A stretch of 63,632 nucleotides of DNA. Origin: an uncultured Clostridia bacterium. GTDB taxonomy: Bacteria; Bacillota; Clostridia; Oscillospirales; CAG-272. The notes under the pieces are model-generated. The model ran no database searches, had not been told where the DNA came from, and was given only the letters and a program-made list of their open reading frames with translations. A program made the translations under genes and the position numbers. The stretch is taken from NCBI GenBank assembly GCA_947588825.1, contig CANPZU010000011.1:1-63632 (forward strand), in the 5' to 3' direction. Of the stretch, positions 17,464 through 27,426 are shown piece by piece (the stretch's first letter is position 1; every line of letters begins with the position of its first letter).

Positions 17464-18287
17464 AACCGGGTTCCTTTTTTAAAAAAGCTGCGGCAGCTCC
17501 TCATATTATTTGGTCTGTCATGTTTATTGTCTTTCCGCTGCTCTTTGTGATTTACTTTGCTTTTACAGACAACTACGGCAATTTCACATTTGACAATTTA
17601 ACAGGCCTCTCGGTATATACAAACACCTTTATTCTCTCCATAGGTTTTGCGCTTATTGCGACCGTAGTATGTCTTCTCATCGGCTATCCTCTTGCATATT
17701 TTATATCAAGAACAGATCCCACAAAGCAAAAAATCCTCGTCCTGCTTATAATGCTCCCCATGTGGATAAATCTGCTCATACGCACGTATTCGCTTATGAG
17801 CCTTCTCGACAACGGGGGACTTATAAACGGACTTTTGCAGACCTTCGGTCTTTCGAAAATAAAAATGGTCGGAACAAGCGGCGCCGTGATACTCGGCATG
17901 ATATACGACTTTCTACCGTATATGGTGCTTCCTATTTACACCACCATGTCAAAGCTTGACAAAAGGTACATAGAAGCGGCGTACGATCTCGGCTGCAACA
18001 ACCGTCAGGTAATTTCAAAGGTTGTAATGCCCCTGACTGTTCCGGGCGTTATATCGGGAATCACCATGGTTTTCGTCCCTTCTATTTCCACCTTCTATAT
18101 CTCACAAAAACTCGGCGGAGGAACTTTTGACCTCATAGGCGACACCATAGAGCGTCAATTTCAAAACGAGATTACCTACAACACGGGGGCTGCCATCTCG
18201 CTTATCATGATGGTGCTTATACTTATTTCCCTTGCCGTCATGAATAAATTTGCCGACAGCGACGAGGAAGGGGGGATAATCGTATGA
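17460..18287 (+). CDS. potB: Spermidine/putrescine ABC transporter permease PotB
   Basis: A 275-residue inner-membrane permease with six predicted helices. The EAA-type loop for ATPase contact is [19 protein letters not shown]. Gene order and ATGA overlaps with potA and potC identify it as the first permease subunit. Residues [19 protein letters not shown] match the PotB family pattern near the substrate path. Confidence 0.92.
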   Translation: MKPGSFFKKAAAAPHIIWSVMFIVFPLLFVIYFAFTDNYGNFTFDNLTGLSVYTNTFILSIGFALIATVVCLLIGYPLAYFISRTDPTKQKILVLLIMLPMWINLLIRTYSLMSLLDNGGLINGLLQTFGLSKIKMVGTSGAVILGMIYDFLPYMVLPIYTTMSKLDKRYIEAAYDLGCNNRQVISKVVMPLTVPGVISGITMVFVPSISTFYISQKLGGGTFDLIGDTIERQFQNEITYNTGAAISLIMMVLILISLAVMNKFADSDEEGGIIV

Positions 18288-19102
18288 AAATCCTGTCTCG
18301 TATTTACATTGCTCTTATATTCTTTCTTCTGTTTGCCCCAATTATTGTACTTGCCGTTTTTTCATTCAACACTTCGGGCAGCACGACGCAGTTTGCCGGA
18401 CTTTCATTTAAGTGGTATGCGGAGCTTTTTCGTGACAGCGTTGCGATTAAGGCCCTTCAAAATTCGCTTTTTCTCGCCGTAACCTCCTCGCTTATCGCCA
18501 CGGTGATCGGGACCCTTGCCGCATTTGGCATAGACAAAATGAGAAACAGAAAACTTAAAGGCGCGATAAAATCGGTAACCAATATTCCTATGATGAATCC
18601 CGATATCGTTACCGGCGTTTCAATGATGCTTCTCTTTGTGGCGCTCGGCAGCATTCTTCATCTTTCCGAGTCGCTCGGACGGACTTCCATGCTCATTGCA
18701 CATGTCACATTTAACCTTCCGTATGTCATTTTGTCCGTCCTTCCAAAATTCAAACAAATGGATCCTCATCTTTCAGAGGCCGCGCTTGACCTTGGCTGCA
18801 CGCCCACTCAGACGTTTTTTCGTGTGGAGCTTCCTTCCGTCATGTCGGGCGTCGTTTCGGGACTTATGCTCGCATTCACACTCTCTCTTGACGACTTTGT
18901 CATCAGCCACTTTGTGAGCTCGCCTGATTTTGTCACTCTGCCCCTCTATGTTTACAATCAGACCGCGCATGAAGTAAAGTACAGTATGTACGCGCTTTGC
19001 ACAATCATCGTCGCGGCGGTGCTTGTCCTGCTTTTACTTATAAACTTTGTCGGTTCAGACAACCGCAAAAAGAAAAGTAAAAGAGTGATTAAGGAGGTGT
19101 GA
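18284..19102 (+). CDS. potC: Spermidine/putrescine ABC transporter permease PotC
   Basis: A 272-residue permease with six predicted helices and an EAA-type loop (AALDLGCTPTQTFFRVELP). The block FTLSLDDFVISHF is typical of PotC. It overlaps potB by four bases. AAGGAGG within its last codons serves as the ribosome site for potD. Confidence 0.92.
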   Translation: MKILSRIYIALIFFLLFAPIIVLAVFSFNTSGSTTQFAGLSFKWYAELFRDSVAIKALQNSLFLAVTSSLIATVIGTLAAFGIDKMRNRKLKGAIKSVTNIPMMNPDIVTGVSMMLLFVALGSILHLSESLGRTSMLIAHVTFNLPYVILSVLPKFKQMDPHLSEAALDLGCTPTQTFFRVELPSVMSGVVSGLMLAFTLSLDDFVISHFVSSPDFVTLPLYVYNQTAHEVKYSMYALCTIIVAAVLVLLLLINFVGSDNRKKKSKRVIKEV

Positions 19103-19104
19103 CC

Positions 19105-20346
19105 TTGAAAAGACTGATCTTTTATCTTTGCGTGCTCATATCATGGGTTGCGATGTCGGTCATTTTTGCCGCCTGCCAAAATTCAAACGCCGCAACTCTT
19201 TATGTCTACAACTGGGGAGAGTATATTTCAGACGGTTCTGAAGGATCGCTCGATGTGAACGAAGAATTTGAAAAATACTACTATGAGACCTTCGGCGAAA
19301 AAGTAAATGTAAACTACTCCACCTATTCAAGCAATGAAGACATGTATGCAAAAATCAGCACGGGAGCCGTCAAATACGACGTTATAATTCCATCCGACTA
19401 CATGATAGAGCGTCTAATAAATGAAAATTTGCTTGCAAAGCTCGATTTTTCAAATATTCCGAATTACGAATACATATTCGACAACTTTAAAGGGGAAAAC
19501 GCTTTTTATGACCCGACAAACGAATATTCCGTTCCTTACACATACGGTATGGTCGGCGTTATTTACAACTCTTCCCTTGTTAATCCCGAGGATGAGGATA
19601 TCGGAAGCTGGTCGCTCATGTGGGATGAAACATACTCGGGCGAGATACTTCAGTTCAACAACTCAAGAGACGCCTTCGGCACAGCGCTGTACTATCTCGG
19701 TTATGACGTAAACGAGGCGAGCGATGAGCAATGGCAGGAAGCGCTTGAGCTTCTTAAGTCACAAAAGCCGCTGGTACAGGCATACGTCATGGATGAGATC
19801 TTCAACAAGATGAAAGGAGGCTCGGCTTCAATTTCATCGTATTATGCCGGTGATTTTCTCTCGATGTACGAGTACAATGACAGTCTTGCCTTCTACTATC
19901 CCAAAGAAGGCACAAACGTGTTTGTTGACGCCATGTGCGTCCCCGCCGCTTCCGATCATAAAACAATCGCCGAACGGTACATAAATTTTATGCTCAGCGA
20001 GGAGATTGCAGTGGCAAACGCGGAATACACCTATTACGCAACGCCCAACTCGCTGGTCAGCGATAGCGAAGAGTATATCGAATATATGACAAGCATACAC
20101 CCCGACGCAATGGATATCCTTTACTCTCAAAGTGAAAACGTAAAATCTTCTTACTATGAAAATCTGACCCAAGAAAAACTTATGATGATAAATGAACTTT
20201 GGGAGGATCTTAAAATCGAGAGCACCGTCGGATTTGATATTTACATCATCTGCGGTCTGATAATTATGTTTCTTGCGGCATTTACCGTCTACTCACTTAT
20301 AAAAAAGCATAAGCGCGACAAGCTTTGCAGAAAGCTGTTTGACTGA
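19105..20346 (+). CDS. potD: Polyamine-binding lipoprotein PotD with an extra C-terminal membrane helix
   Basis: A binding protein of about 413 residues. The lipobox IFAAC places the lipid on Cys24. The mature protein begins with the PotD pattern LYVYNWGEYIS, and YDVIIPSDYMIERL follows. Unusually, the C-terminus has a hydrophobic helix (IYIICGLIIMFLAAFTVYSL) followed by a basic tail, so the receptor may be anchored at both ends. A GTG at 19099 overlaps potC, but the TTG at 19105 lies seven bases after AAGGAGG and is preferred. Confidence 0.9.
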   Translation: MKRLIFYLCVLISWVAMSVIFAACQNSNAATLYVYNWGEYISDGSEGSLDVNEEFEKYYYETFGEKVNVNYSTYSSNEDMYAKISTGAVKYDVIIPSDYMIERLINENLLAKLDFSNIPNYEYIFDNFKGENAFYDPTNEYSVPYTYGMVGVIYNSSLVNPEDEDIGSWSLMWDETYSGEILQFNNSRDAFGTALYYLGYDVNEASDEQWQEALELLKSQKPLVQAYVMDEIFNKMKGGSASISSYYAGDFLSMYEYNDSLAFYYPKEGTNVFVDAMCVPAASDHKTIAERYINFMLSEEIAVANAEYTYYATPNSLVSDSEEYIEYMTSIHPDAMDILYSQSENVKSSYYENLTQEKLMMINELWEDLKIESTVGFDIYIICGLIIMFLAAFTVYSLIKKHKRDKLCRKLFD

Positions 20347-20408
20347 GCGCACTTAGCTTTTATAATTCACAACTGCAACACACACAAAACGACCTGCTTG
20401 AGGTAAAA

Positions 20409-22187
20409 ATGAAAAAAGCTTTGGCATTTGTATGCTTAACTGCAATACTTATTACGACTATGATACCAATGTACTTATCTGCATCCGAAATTCTTAAAAC
20501 CGACAAAACGATTTATACCGAAGGTGAACCCATTTTAATTACCGCAGAGGGAAACGGAGACGACTGGGTCGGCATTTACAGAAAAGGCGAAGCCGTCGAC
20601 CCTTCAAGCGCCGGCGGAGTCACCTCTATACGATGGTATTACGTTGCAAAGGAAGGAAACTCCTCGGGAAGCGAAAAGAACATTTTTGATTCCGAGTATA
20701 TCAACAGACAAGACCTTGCCTCCATTCCGGCGGGCGAATATACAATATTTCTGCTTGCAAACGGCGGATACACCGTTATTTCCAAGGTAGACATCACCGT
20801 TGAAAAAAAGGCCGGTTCTGACAAGCTTCCTAAGGCGCCCTCAGATGTCGCCTACCAAAGAAGCGTTTCCTCTTTCGGCCTTGCCGACGGCAAGCTGATT
20901 ATCACCGCCGACGAGACCGCTCCCCTTCCCGACGGCTATAGGGCCTACTGGGGAAACGAAAACGGTCCTCTTGCTGATTACACTGCGTTTGCTCCGATAA
21001 AGTGCACGGGCAAGGTTACAGAGTATGAAATGGTGTCAAGCACTCTGATTCCAAAAGATGCCGACAGGATCGTGGTATATGCCTTAAAAAACAACGTACT
21101 CTCAAAAGAATCGGCTTTTGTGACGCTGCCGGAGGGGTGTTGCGACTACGATTTTGGCTCCTTGCTTTATGAGATGCAGGTGCTCAGCGATATTCACCTT
21201 AATTCCTCGCAAAATCATCTGCATAACAGACATTTTGCAATGGCGCTTGAAGATATAAAAAATCTTTCGCCAAACAGCATAGGTATTTTTATAAACGGTG
21301 ATATCGCCGACCACGGAGAAGAAAGCGAATACCGCAGCTTTCGTGAACTTATTGCCAATGCCGGACCCGGTATACCGAATGTTTACTGCGCGATAGGCAA
21401 TCACGATCTTGCAGACGGACCCTACCAAAAAAGACTTCGGACCTTCTTAAAATACACCGAACCCGGAGTGGATTCGGTCTACTATGATATGTGGATAAAC
21501 GATTTACACTTTATCTTTTTGGGAAGCGAAGAATACGGCCTCAACGCCGAGCTTTCTGACAGTCAGCTGACTTGGTTTGAGGAAAAGCTTGACGAAAATC
21601 GCGACGAAAACCGCCCCACATACGTCTTTCTGCATCAGGGACTTATCGACACGGTCGCCGGAACTTTTGCATATCAAAAATGGCACGGTATCAATCAGTC
21701 GAAAAAATTTGCAAATATACTTAAGAAACATCCCGAAGTCGTACTGTTTTCAGGTCACAGCCACTGGGAAATGGATTCACCTCACTCAATGAAGGAACGC
21801 GATGATCGACTTCCCACCATCTTCAACACAGCGGCCGGCGCGTATCTTTGGAATGATGCGGCTATGGCGACAAACGTCGGAATTGAAGGCTCGCAGGGCT
21901 ATTACATCTACGCTTATGAAGACATGATACTTGTCCGCGGGCGCGATTTTGTAACAAATCAGTGGATAGCTTCCGCTCAATTTGCCGTGAGATATCCCAA
22001 AAACGGCCTCGGGAGCAACGGCGCAAACGACGCCGAAAACAATATCTTGCAAAAAGACAATAAAACGTCGCAAATATTTCCCCTGATGATCGGCGCGGCT
22101 ATCTCCTTTTTGGCCGTGGCAAGCGCCGCAGTCGGAATCTTCTTCGGCGCTCGTATCGCAAAGAGGCGCAAAGCAAAACATTTATGA
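20409..22187 (+). CDS. Cell-surface calcineurin-like metallophosphoesterase
   Basis: A 592-residue exported enzyme: N-terminal signal peptide, a beta-rich region to about residue 240, then the metallophosphoesterase domain. Metal-binding motifs are SDIH (260-263), GD...D (297 onward), GNHD (330-333), LHQG and GHSH (449-452). A C-terminal membrane helix with a basic tail (RIAKRRK) anchors it. It hydrolyses an unknown phosphoester outside the cell. It begins 62 bases after potD with a GAGGT ribosome site and no terminator between, so it may be transcribed with the pot operon. A convergent terminator follows. Confidence 0.85.
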   Translation: MKKALAFVCLTAILITTMIPMYLSASEILKTDKTIYTEGEPILITAEGNGDDWVGIYRKGEAVDPSSAGGVTSIRWYYVAKEGNSSGSEKNIFDSEYINRQDLASIPAGEYTIFLLANGGYTVISKVDITVEKKAGSDKLPKAPSDVAYQRSVSSFGLADGKLIITADETAPLPDGYRAYWGNENGPLADYTAFAPIKCTGKVTEYEMVSSTLIPKDADRIVVYALKNNVLSKESAFVTLPEGCCDYDFGSLLYEMQVLSDIHLNSSQNHLHNRHFAMALEDIKNLSPNSIGIFINGDIADHGEESEYRSFRELIANAGPGIPNVYCAIGNHDLADGPYQKRLRTFLKYTEPGVDSVYYDMWINDLHFIFLGSEEYGLNAELSDSQLTWFEEKLDENRDENRPTYVFLHQGLIDTVAGTFAYQKWHGINQSKKFANILKKHPEVVLFSGHSHWEMDSPHSMKERDDRLPTIFNTAAGAYLWNDAAMATNVGIEGSQGYYIYAYEDMILVRGRDFVTNQWIASAQFAVRYPKNGLGSNGANDAENNILQKDNKTSQIFPLMIGAAISFLAVASAAVGIFFGARIAKRRKAKHL

Positions 22188-22251
22188 CAAAAGACAAAAG
22201 TTGACTTATTTTTGTTTTCAAAATTTCTTATTCATTAAACAATAAACACAC

Positions 22252-22302
22252 AAAAAGCGGCAAAGCTCCTCGCATAAGGTTAAGGTGGCTATGCCGCTTT
22301 TT
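22252..22302. terminator. Bidirectional terminator between converging genes
   Basis: AAAAAGCGGCA (22252-22262) and TGCCGCTTTTT (22292-22302) pair perfectly, giving a T-run in either direction. It separates the phosphoesterase gene (plus) from the spoIID-like gene (minus). Confidence 0.8.
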
Positions 22303-22321
22303 TATTTTTTGCGCCGTGCGT

Positions 22322-24067
22322 TTATTTTGTTTTTATTTGTGACAGTATGGCGCCGGGATAATAGCTGTTTATTATATCAAAACAGCTTTTTCCCTGCTGC
22401 GCAAGCTTTTCCGCTCCGTCAAAACTCATACCGATTCCGAAACCCGTACCCTCGCCTGAGAAAACAAAATTACCCACAACTCCCTGCAAAGTGCGCGTTT
22501 CCTTTTTTATATTGCCGCTTTGATCGTAGTATTCAAACTCGACATTGCTTCCGCTTTTTCCAACGATAAACGCGGCGCTGTCAACGACCCCGTTAAGCGC
22601 GTTCTTTATATTTTCGCTTCCGCTTATGGTGAGCGTATTGTCAAGAATATCTGTAAAAGTGATCTGTGATATGTAAAGCGAATCTTCACTTCTTTTATCA
22701 ACCGTGACGCTGCGAACACTCGCTTTTAATTCCTCGTAACCCGCATAGCATAATGTGTGATACAGTTCTGTTGGAGAAACACTGGTCTTCCATTCATCAA
22801 ACGGCGTTTTCTCACCTTCCCATGGAGTTTTGAGCGATTGCAGATAGGCATATTCGTTTCCTATCGCTTCAAGAGAGGAAACCGTGGTACTGCCGCTTGA
22901 TATCGTAAACGCGGGGTAAATAAGATCGTTTTTATATGTGAGCACCATTTTACTTACTTCATCTACAGCGTTTGATATTTTCTCCGAGACAGAGGCGCAG
23001 CCTAAATACTTTTGACAGTGTGATGAATCGCACACGTCAAAACCGTCATTCTCATGAACGCCCTGCATTTTGTAAGCCAGTGTGCGAAATATCGCGGCAC
23101 TTGCGGCGAGCATCTGCTCGGAATAGCTCGCGGACAGTTCTGAGGACATGATCGACTTCACATAGTCGTCCGCCTCAAGTGTATTGACGACACAAAGCGT
23201 GTCCTTTTCTCCGATTTTGCCTCTTGAAAACTCAAAACTTCCGTAAAATTTCTCTCCCCTGCTGTTTGAGAGCGGGCTGCCGTCTGTCGCTTTGACAATA
23301 AGATGACTGCTGTCATTCGTCTCAAAGAGTATTCTGCGATCAACGGTATGAACAGTCAGCATGTCATTTGAGGGACCGACTACTTCTGCGTTCATTACAA
23401 AATACTGCCTGAGAGATGCAAGCAGCTCCTCGGCCTCTTCCTTTGTAGCATAGTCGCCGACCGATATGTAGCACTTATTTCTGCGATAAGTGGGAAAGGC
23501 ATAAACCTGCAGCCTTGAAAGCGCCTCTGAACGGTTAATGCTTGTTATATACTCGTTAATGTTGCTTTTTGTGAAATTTGAAATCACGGTGCCGCCGCCG
23601 TCCGCCACTCCCGGTACGATAAACACCGGATTGTCTTTATCGGAAGAGGAGCCGCCGCTTGTAGTTTGCAGAGAGGATATTCGCACATGATACCCTCCCG
23701 CGATCAGTACTCCGTTTGTGTTATCCGTAATCTCGCCGTCATATTCATATTCGTTGCCGTCAAGCGCCACGGTCAAATCACCCGGAGCATCGTTAACAGT
23801 CAGGCCGTCTATTGACAATGTGAGCGCCTTGTTGCCGCTCAGGGTATACCCCCGAACGGCAGAAGACAGATATCCCAGTCCCACGCTTATTTGAGTGCTT
23901 TTAACCTCAAATTCACCGCTATCCTCCGGCGCGGCGTACGAGTCTGTCAAAAAGGAGGATACGACCATTACGACTATTCCAAATACCATGAGCGCCCCAA
24001 GAAAGCAGCTAAGGACTCTCACCCACATCTTTGAAGAATTGTCGTTATACTTGCCTTTTTTTTCCAT
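22322..24067 (-). CDS. SpoIID/LytB domain protein, membrane-anchored
   Basis: A 581-residue protein: N-terminal cytoplasmic stub, one membrane helix near residues 15-40, an extracellular region with a SPOR-like stretch near 190-235, then a SpoIID domain. The SpoIID pattern is LEADDYVKSIMSSELSASYS followed by AASAAIFRTLAY. SpoIID enzymes cleave peptidoglycan glycan strands during engulfment, while LytB relatives act as amidase enhancers. It starts 20 bases after parC and shares its transcription unit. Sporulation-specific use cannot be shown from this sequence. Confidence 0.85.
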   Translation of the reverse strand: MEKKGKYNDNSSKMWVRVLSCFLGALMVFGIVVMVVSSFLTDSYAAPEDSGEFEVKSTQISVGLGYLSSAVRGYTLSGNKALTLSIDGLTVNDAPGDLTVALDGNEYEYDGEITDNTNGVLIAGGYHVRISSLQTTSGGSSSDKDNPVFIVPGVADGGGTVISNFTKSNINEYITSINRSEALSRLQVYAFPTYRRNKCYISVGDYATKEEAEELLASLRQYFVMNAEVVGPSNDMLTVHTVDRRILFETNDSSHLIVKATDGSPLSNSRGEKFYGSFEFSRGKIGEKDTLCVVNTLEADDYVKSIMSSELSASYSEQMLAASAAIFRTLAYKMQGVHENDGFDVCDSSHCQKYLGCASVSEKISNAVDEVSKMVLTYKNDLIYPAFTISSGSTTVSSLEAIGNEYAYLQSLKTPWEGEKTPFDEWKTSVSPTELYHTLCYAGYEELKASVRSVTVDKRSEDSLYISQITFTDILDNTLTISGSENIKNALNGVVDSAAFIVGKSGSNVEFEYYDQSGNIKKETRTLQGVVGNFVFSGEGTGFGIGMSFDGAEKLAQQGKSCFDIINSYYPGAILSQIKTK

Positions 24068-24087
24068 TGCGAATTCCTTTCATGTGC

Positions 24088-26322
24088 TTATATGAGTTTT
24101 ATCTGATTTTCGTTTATTACGTAATCTCCGTAGCTGACGCCGGCGGCGGGTATCTTTGTCTTGCGAAGCGACTTTCCTCCCGAGCTTTTTCCCGAGAAGT
24201 TCTTGACTACGTCTGTTATTTTGCATCCTTTTTTGAGTGTAAAGAGGGTCACACCCTGTGAGCTTCTTGTGGTCTTTATCGGAATAATCGAGGAGTTTAT
24301 GAGTATTGCTTTATTTGAACTGTCAAGTATCAGCATATCAAACGGAGCCTCCTCAAACAGTATCGCGGCAATAGGCGAGACTTGTGAATACGCGCCCGTT
24401 AGTTTTTTTCGGTTGCCCTTGGTCTCATATGCCGAAAGCGGCACGCGCACGCCTTTTCCATTCTCAAAAATAAATACGAGATATTTATTGTCGGCATACT
24501 CCTTGGCCTTGCAGAGAAAAATCGCCTTTTCTCCCTGATCGAATGCCAGCTTTGAGGGTATATACTCGCCCATGACGGAGGACTTCACACAATCGAAGGC
24601 GGACGCCTTTGTTTTATAGCACTGCGCCTTGTCGGAGAAGAAAAGAAGATCTGTAAGGTTGTCCCCGTCCTCAGCGACAATTATTTCATCCCCTTCTTTA
24701 AGCTTTTGTTCATCTGCGGTCTTGTAGGATGTGAGATTGACCTTCTTAAAATATCCCTCTTTTGTGAACACAAGCTTGACGTTGTAGTTTTCTACCGCGC
24801 TCTCCTCATTGTATTCGACGAGATCCTGAGGGTAAATAATCTTTGTGAGCCTGTCCTTTTTGTATTTGTCCCTTATTTCTTTCAGTTGGGATGAAATATA
24901 GCCTTTCAGTTTACTGTCGCTTGATATCAGCGCTTCAAGTCTTTCTATGTCGTCCTTTATCGACTCGATCTCTCGAATCTTGTCAAGGATGTATTCCTTG
25001 TTGAAATTGCGCAGTTTGATTTCGGCAATGAATTCCGCTTGGACCTCGTCAACGTCAAAGCCCTGCATAAGGTTTGGTATAACGTCCTTATCGTTTTGAG
25101 TGTTTCGCACTATCTTGACCGCTTTGTCAATATCAAGAAGTATCTTGGCAAGCCCTAAGAGCAAATGCAGTCTTTCGTTTTTCCGATCCAGATCGAAGGT
25201 GAGTTCGCGGCGAACGCACTGCATTCGGAATTTGATCCATTCGTTGATAATATCCACAACTCCGAGAAGCTTCGGAACATTGTCAATAAGTACGTTGAAA
25301 TTACAGGCAAAAGTGTCCTGAAGCGGAGTATACCTATAGAGCTTTGCCATAAGCGCGTCGGGATCGGTGCCCTTTTTAAGATCAATGGTAAGCTTGAATC
25401 CGCTGAGATCTATCTCGTCTCTGAAATCGGACACCTCTTTGAGCTTATTGGCTTTAACAAGCTCCATAAGCTTTGCCATTATCTTTTCAATTGACGTTGA
25501 ATACGGTATCTCAAGAATATCGATGCAGTTTGCCTTTGGGTCGTATCTGTATTTTGCACGAAGGGTGAAATTGCCGTGACCGGTTTTGTAAATGTTTGTA
25601 AACTCTTCCCTGTCGTATATTACATATCCGCCTCCCGAAAAGTCGGGAGCCTTTATAATATCAAGTATCTCGTCAACGTCGGTATGAGGATTTTTAAGCA
25701 CCTTTATAGTGCCGTCGCACACCTCGGCAAGGTTAAACGAGCATATCTTGCTTGCAACTCCGACGGCTATACCCATGTTGGGCGATACAAGAATATTTGG
25801 AAAGGAGGTTGGCAACAGCGTCGGCTCAGTCGTCGTGTTGTCGTAGTTTGGAACCATATCCACGGCGTTTTTATCTATTCCCCGAAATATCTCGCTGCAA
25901 AATGGGGCAAGCTTTGCCTCGGTATAACGCGAGGCGGCGTACGCCATAGAGGTTGAATAATGCTTACCGAAGCTTCCCTTTGATTCGATAAACGGATGAA
26001 GCAGCGCCTGATATCCCCTTGTCAGACGTACCATTGTGTCGTATATCGACGCATCTCCGTGAGGGTTGAGGTGCATCGTCTGCCCCACGATATTCGCGCT
26101 TTTTGTGATGGGACCGTTCATGAGTCCCATTTTAAACATAGTGTAAAGAATCTTCCGATGAGAAGGCTTGAAGCCGTCTATTTCCGGTATAGCGCGTGAA
26201 ATTATCACGCTCATCACATAGGGCATATAGTTTTTTTCAACCGTTTCGGTTATCGGTTGATCCACTATAGGCGCCGTAATATCTGAATTTCCCTCTGCCT
26301 CTTTTATTTTCTTTTTTGCCAT
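24088..26322 (-). CDS. parC: Type IIA topoisomerase A subunit (topoisomerase IV ParC-like)
   Basis: A 744-residue subunit that breaks and rejoins DNA. The catalytic Tyr is at about residue 133 in AASRYTEAKL, and the quinolone-region motif is NPHGDASIYD. The C-terminal region holds beta-pinwheel-like repeats without a clear GyrA box. Its divergence from typical GyrA favours ParC. No B subunit (parE or gyrB) lies in the window, although the two are usually adjacent. At the Ser83-equivalent position there is Ala. It lies between sua5 (69-base gap) and spoIID. Confidence 0.85.
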   Translation of the reverse strand: MAKKKIKEAEGNSDITAPIVDQPITETVEKNYMPYVMSVIISRAIPEIDGFKPSHRKILYTMFKMGLMNGPITKSANIVGQTMHLNPHGDASIYDTMVRLTRGYQALLHPFIESKGSFGKHYSTSMAYAASRYTEAKLAPFCSEIFRGIDKNAVDMVPNYDNTTTEPTLLPTSFPNILVSPNMGIAVGVASKICSFNLAEVCDGTIKVLKNPHTDVDEILDIIKAPDFSGGGYVIYDREEFTNIYKTGHGNFTLRAKYRYDPKANCIDILEIPYSTSIEKIMAKLMELVKANKLKEVSDFRDEIDLSGFKLTIDLKKGTDPDALMAKLYRYTPLQDTFACNFNVLIDNVPKLLGVVDIINEWIKFRMQCVRRELTFDLDRKNERLHLLLGLAKILLDIDKAVKIVRNTQNDKDVIPNLMQGFDVDEVQAEFIAEIKLRNFNKEYILDKIREIESIKDDIERLEALISSDSKLKGYISSQLKEIRDKYKKDRLTKIIYPQDLVEYNEESAVENYNVKLVFTKEGYFKKVNLTSYKTADEQKLKEGDEIIVAEDGDNLTDLLFFSDKAQCYKTKASAFDCVKSSVMGEYIPSKLAFDQGEKAIFLCKAKEYADNKYLVFIFENGKGVRVPLSAYETKGNRKKLTGAYSQVSPIAAILFEEAPFDMLILDSSNKAILINSSIIPIKTTRSSQGVTLFTLKKGCKITDVVKNFSGKSSGGKSLRKTKIPAAGVSYGDYVINENQIKLI

Positions 26323-26391
26323 TTTAACTCTCTTTCGTATACGAAGGCTGTTAATGTTATATTAAATTTAATTTGCTTTAGCCATGACCGA

Positions 26392-27420
26392 TCAAAGCTT
26401 AATAACTCTATATCCCGCCGCCTTGATAAGCCGATTGAATATGGCTAACCCTATACCCTTTGCGCACGGCAGCGCCGCGTAAACATTTTTGATTTTATCG
26501 TCCTCATCAATGTCCCGAAGCACCGAAAAAAGCCTGTGGGCGGTATCAAGATCGTCTGTTTTGCTGCCAATCACATATGAATTCGGCAGCCGGGAGAGTT
26601 CCTCATCTTCATAGTAACACAAAATCACCGCAGAGTCAACAGACTTGTATTCCTGTAATTTTCTTTTTACAATTTCTTCATCACCGTCAAACAAAGTGAC
26701 CTGTGCGCAAGGAGCATAGTGGCGGTATTTCATACCCGGAGCGGCGGGTCTTTCAAAGTCGCTAAGTTTTTCAAGCACCGCTTTGTCTATTTTCACGTTA
26801 AATCCACGCTCCTTCAGCTGTTCGGGAGTTATGCCTCCCGGGCGCAGAAGCCTGAGATCGTTTTTGCCTTCGATCGTCACAATGGTTGATTCAAGGCCGA
26901 TCTCGCTCTCACCGCCGTCAATAATCACGTCGATCTTCCCGTAAAGATCCGCAACGACATGAGAGGCTTTTGTAGTGGAAGGCTTACCCGAAAGGTTTGA
27001 AGAAGGGGCGGCGATCGGCACTTTTGCGTATCTTATCAGTTTATTTGCCGTTATATTCGACGGGATCCGTATTCCCACGGTGTCAAGTCCTCCCGTAACC
27101 TCGAACGGTATTATGTCTCTCTTAGGCATTATAACGGTCAAAGGGCCGGGAATGAAGCTTTCCGCAAGTCTGTAATATGTATCACAGGCATAGCACACCT
27201 TTTCAACGTCCTGAACGCAGGAAAGATGGACGATCAGCGGGTTGTCGGAAGGACGCCCCTTTGCGGCATATATTTTCTTTGCGGCGTCAGGCATAAGCGC
27301 GTTGGCTCCCAATCCGTAAACCGTTTCGGTCGGAAAGGCCACAAGCCCGCCTTCTCGCAGCGTCGCTGCGGCTTTTTTCAGTCCGTTATCGTCATTTTCA
27401 GATATTATTAACGTTTTCAT
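26392..27420 (-). CDS. L-threonylcarbamoyladenylate synthase (Sua5 family)
   Basis: A 342-residue enzyme making threonylcarbamoyl-AMP, the first step of t6A modification of ANN-decoding tRNAs. The N-terminal YrdC domain shows FPTETVYGLGA, KGRPSDNPLIVH and APSSNLSG. A linker with RPPAAPGMKYRHYAP-type sequence and a C-terminal Sua5 domain distinguish it from short TsaC. It begins six bases after prfA in a minus-strand operon. Confidence 0.93.
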   Translation of the reverse strand: MKTLIISENDDNGLKKAAATLREGGLVAFPTETVYGLGANALMPDAAKKIYAAKGRPSDNPLIVHLSCVQDVEKVCYACDTYYRLAESFIPGPLTVIMPKRDIIPFEVTGGLDTVGIRIPSNITANKLIRYAKVPIAAPSSNLSGKPSTTKASHVVADLYGKIDVIIDGGESEIGLESTIVTIEGKNDLRLLRPGGITPEQLKERGFNVKIDKAVLEKLSDFERPAAPGMKYRHYAPCAQVTLFDGDEEIVKRKLQEYKSVDSAVILCYYEDEELSRLPNSYVIGSKTDDLDTAHRLFSVLRDIDEDDKIKNVYAALPCAKGIGLAIFNRLIKAAGYRVIKL

Positions 27421-27426
27421 ATTAAA

